Origin: an uncultured Clostridia bacterium
GTDB lineage: Bacteria > Bacillota > Clostridia > Lachnospirales > CAG-274
Reading direction: 5' to 3'
Length of the DNA: 64,000 nt
NCBI GenBank assembly: GCA_947630475.1
Contig: CANRHR010000002.1
Coordinates: forward strand, 124,001 to 188,000
The notes under the pieces were generated by a model that made no database searches, was not told the origin of the DNA, and was given only the letters and a program-made list of their open reading frames with translations. This document shows positions 62,339-64,000 of the stretch, piece after piece (position 1 is the stretch's first letter; each line of letters starts with the position of its first letter). The translations under genes and the position numbers were made by a program.

Positions 62339-63229
62339 TTAATTATTTGTTATTCCGGAAGCCTCTTTAAGAAGCTGAATAAGCTCAGATTCGTTAAATT
62401 CATAATCTTTATTGCAAAAGTGGCAGTGAAGCACGGCTTTTTTGTCTTCTTCTATTATTTTGGCAAGCTCTTTTTTTCCTATGGATATCAATGCTCTTTC
62501 AACTCTTTGCTTTGAGCAGCTGCAATAATAGCTTACATCGGATTTGGCAAGTATTTTTAAATCAAATTCACCCAAAAGATCATTTAATATATCTTCCGCC
62601 GTCATTCCGCTTTCGAGCATCTCTGTAATAGGTTTTACAGACTTTATTTTGTTTTCAAGCGATGAAATAATTTCTTCATCGGCATCTGGCATAAGCTGAA
62701 TAATAAAACCTCCGGATTGTTTTACGGAGTAATCACGATCTATCAATACGCCAAGGGAAACAACAGAGGGTATTTGTTCGGATTTTGCAAAATAATATGT
62801 TAAATCTTCGGCTATTTCTCCGGAAACTAAAGGGATTTGACCGATATAAGGCTCTTTTAAGCCCAAATCTTTTATAACAGTCATATTGCCTTTTCCAAGT
62901 ACGGCGCTTACATTAAGCTTTCCGTTAGGCTTTAAGTCAGCATCCGCATAGGGATTTAAAGCATAGCCTTTAACCCTTGAATGACAGTCGCCCGTAACTA
63001 CAATTCCGCCTCCCGCTCCGTCTGATTTTATATTTATTGTTATCAAATCTTTTTCATCCTTAAGCATACTTCCCATCATTGCGGCGGCGGTAAGGCTTCT
63101 GCCTAAAGCGGCGCTCATTACAGGTGTTGTATGGTGTATTTCATATGCCTTTTGAACTGTTTGCGTGGTTATTGCGGCAAACGCTCTTACACTTTCGCCT
63201 CCGGCGGTTGCTCTTAATATATAATCCAT
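62339..63229 (-). CDS. hslO: Hsp33 redox-regulated chaperone
   Basis: Hsp33 is a holdase that becomes active when its zinc cysteines are oxidised. The 296-aa protein starts MDYILRATAGGESVRAFAAIT, has GRSLTAAAMMGSMLK and GDCHSRVKGYALNP, and ends with the four-cysteine zinc site YYCSCSKQRVER and HCHFCNKDYEF. In an anaerobe it would protect against oxygen exposure. AAAGGAAAAC lies before the ATG. Confidence 0.95.
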   Translation of the reverse strand: MDYILRATAGGESVRAFAAITTQTVQKAYEIHHTTPVMSAALGRSLTAAAMMGSMLKDEKDLITINIKSDGAGGGIVVTGDCHSRVKGYALNPYADADLKPNGKLNVSAVLGKGNMTVIKDLGLKEPYIGQIPLVSGEIAEDLTYYFAKSEQIPSVVSLGVLIDRDYSVKQSGGFIIQLMPDADEEIISSLENKIKSVKPITEMLESGMTAEDILNDLLGEFDLKILAKSDVSYYCSCSKQRVERALISIGKKELAKIIEEDKKAVLHCHFCNKDYEFNESELIQLLKEASGITNN

Positions 63230-63244
63230 TTTTGTTTTCCTTTC

Positions 63245-64000
63245 TTAATTAAGCGCTTCGTTTTGATGTTTTTTTGTTTTTTCCATGGCGACAAAATAAA
63301 TACGTTCGCTTTTATCATTGGGCTTTTTAAAGCTAAGTTCATCATAAATCCCCATAAGATTTAAGCCTGCTTTTTTCAAAAGCAAAGAAACAGCTTCTGC
63401 ACTGTAGCCCTTTTCATAATGATATTCTTCAAATCTTTCGTATAATCCGTTTTCTTTTTCAATAAAAAAATTAACATAAAATTCGTTTATCATTTCTTCT
63501 CTGTCATAATAGTTTTCCCATATATATGCCGAATTTTCCGTTGTTTCGCAAAAGCTTGAAGAGCCTAAAATATTTTCAAACTTATATATTGTATTTATAT
63601 CAAAAATAAATAAGCCTCCGGGATTAAGATAGTTGCTTACAAGCTTAAATACATTAAAAAGTTCATCAGGCTCAAGAATATAATTTATGCTGTCACATAA
63701 GCATATTATTGAGTCGACTGTGCCGTAAAGCTCAAATTCTCTCATATCCTGATTTAAGAACAATATATTTTTAAGGCTTTTTGTTTCCGCCTTTTCTTTT
63801 GCCTTTAAAAGCATATCCTCGGATAAATCTACGCCTATCATATCATAGCCCTTTTGCGCAAGCCTGATTGTCATATTTCCGGTCCCGCAGGCAAGATCCA
63901 AAATAAGATTGGGCTTAAGATTGTATTTGCTCCAAATTTTTTCCAGCATATCAAGCCACTTGTCATAGGGAACATCTTCCATAAATTTATCATAAACTTC
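63245..64000 (-). CDS. SAM-dependent methyltransferase, 5' end cut by the window
   Basis: A class I methyltransferase with DKWLDMLEKIW, the SAM motif LILDLACGTGNMTIRLAQKG, VDLSEDMLLKAKEKA and LNPGGLFIFDINT. The open frame continues past 63982 to the window edge (codons for EVYDKF precede the internal Met), so the true start is outside. The substrate is unknown. It ends 15 bases before hslO on the same strand, so the two may be co-transcribed. Confidence 0.88.
   Translation of the reverse strand, partial: EVYDKFMEDVPYDKWLDMLEKIWSKYNLKPNLILDLACGTGNMTIRLAQKGYDMIGVDLSEDMLLKAKEKAETKSLKNILFLNQDMREFELYGTVDSIICLCDSINYILEPDELFNVFKLVSNYLNPGGLFIFDINTIYKFENILGSSSFCETTENSAYIWENYYDREEMINEFYVNFFIEKENGLYERFEEYHYEKGYSAEAVSLLLKKAGLNLMGIYDELSFKKPNDKSERIYFVAMEKTKKHQNEALN

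Noticed and set aside
62270..62340. Terminator of hslO
   Set aside because: An AAAGCTTTT/AAAAGCTTT inverted repeat is present, but the flanks lack a T-run on the minus strand and the pairing is only A/T-rich.
1..64000. tRNA, rRNA, CRISPR, insertion sequences or prophage
   Set aside because: I scanned the intergenic regions and saw no tRNA arms, rRNA stretches, regularly spaced repeats, transposase or phage genes.

Overview
The window looks like a chromosomal segment of a low-GC, anaerobic, spore-forming Firmicute of class Clostridia, probably near the Lachnospirales (the placement is inference). The basis is the spoIIGA-sigE sporulation pair, an oxygen-sensitive energy system (trimeric [FeFe] hydrogenase, Rnf complex, pyruvate formate-lyase), a clostridial-type fatty acid operon with FabK and FabT, strong AGGAGG ribosome sites and AT-rich intergenic DNA. 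I saw no rRNA, tRNA, CRISPR array, transposase or phage gene.

Layout. 0.2-2.6 kb (minus): Lrp regulator, aminotransferase and sirtuin, joined by 4-base overlaps. 2.8-4.8 kb: a membrane EAL protein. 5.2-11.4 kb: murA, sigE-spoIIGA, a cation exchanger, an orphan substrate-binding lipoprotein and ribU. 11.9-16.1 kb: hydCBA, an electron-bifurcating type hydrogenase. 16.2-23.5 kb: plant-polysaccharide genes (GH43, secreted pectate lyase-like protein, xylose isomerase, xylulokinase). 23.8-28.8 kb: hprK, ROK glucokinase, murB, rapZ, whiA and a Crh-like HPr paralogue. 29-34 kb: a coiled-coil membrane protein, rnhA, two small minus-strand genes including a DUF1292 protein, a DMT transporter and a ThiF-type E1 enzyme. 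34-43.5 kb (minus): fabT-fabH-fabK-fabD-fabG-fabF-accB-fabZ-accC-accD-accA. 43.9-46.4 kb: subclass Ic aspartate aminotransferase and dapL. 46.9-48.7 kb: an ammonium channel fused to a PII domain. 49.2-52.2 kb: a pyruvate formate-lyase split into core and glycyl-radical polypeptides, plus its activase. 52.3-57.2 kb (minus): rnfCDGEAB. 57.6-61.8 kb: luxS, a TPR membrane protein, ruvAB, a rhomboid protease and small proteins. 62-64 kb (minus): rpmB, hslO and a methyltransferase cut by the window edge.

The genes fit together as a fermentative sugar metabolism. Plant polysaccharides and xylose feed glycolysis. HprK and the Crh-like protein probably report carbon status. Pyruvate is cleaved by PFL, and redox is balanced by HydABC and Rnf, which link ferredoxin, NADH, H2 and an ion gradient.

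The most unusual items are the split PFL, an interspersed 161-bp RNA-structured repeat flanked at two sites by direct repeats of the local terminator, the Amt-PII fusion behind a leader terminator, the Crh-like HPr with Glu in place of the active histidine, a FabT-type palindrome on the fab promoter, a Met-to-Ile change beside the hydrogenase H-cluster, and a ruvB that seems to lack a normal start codon.
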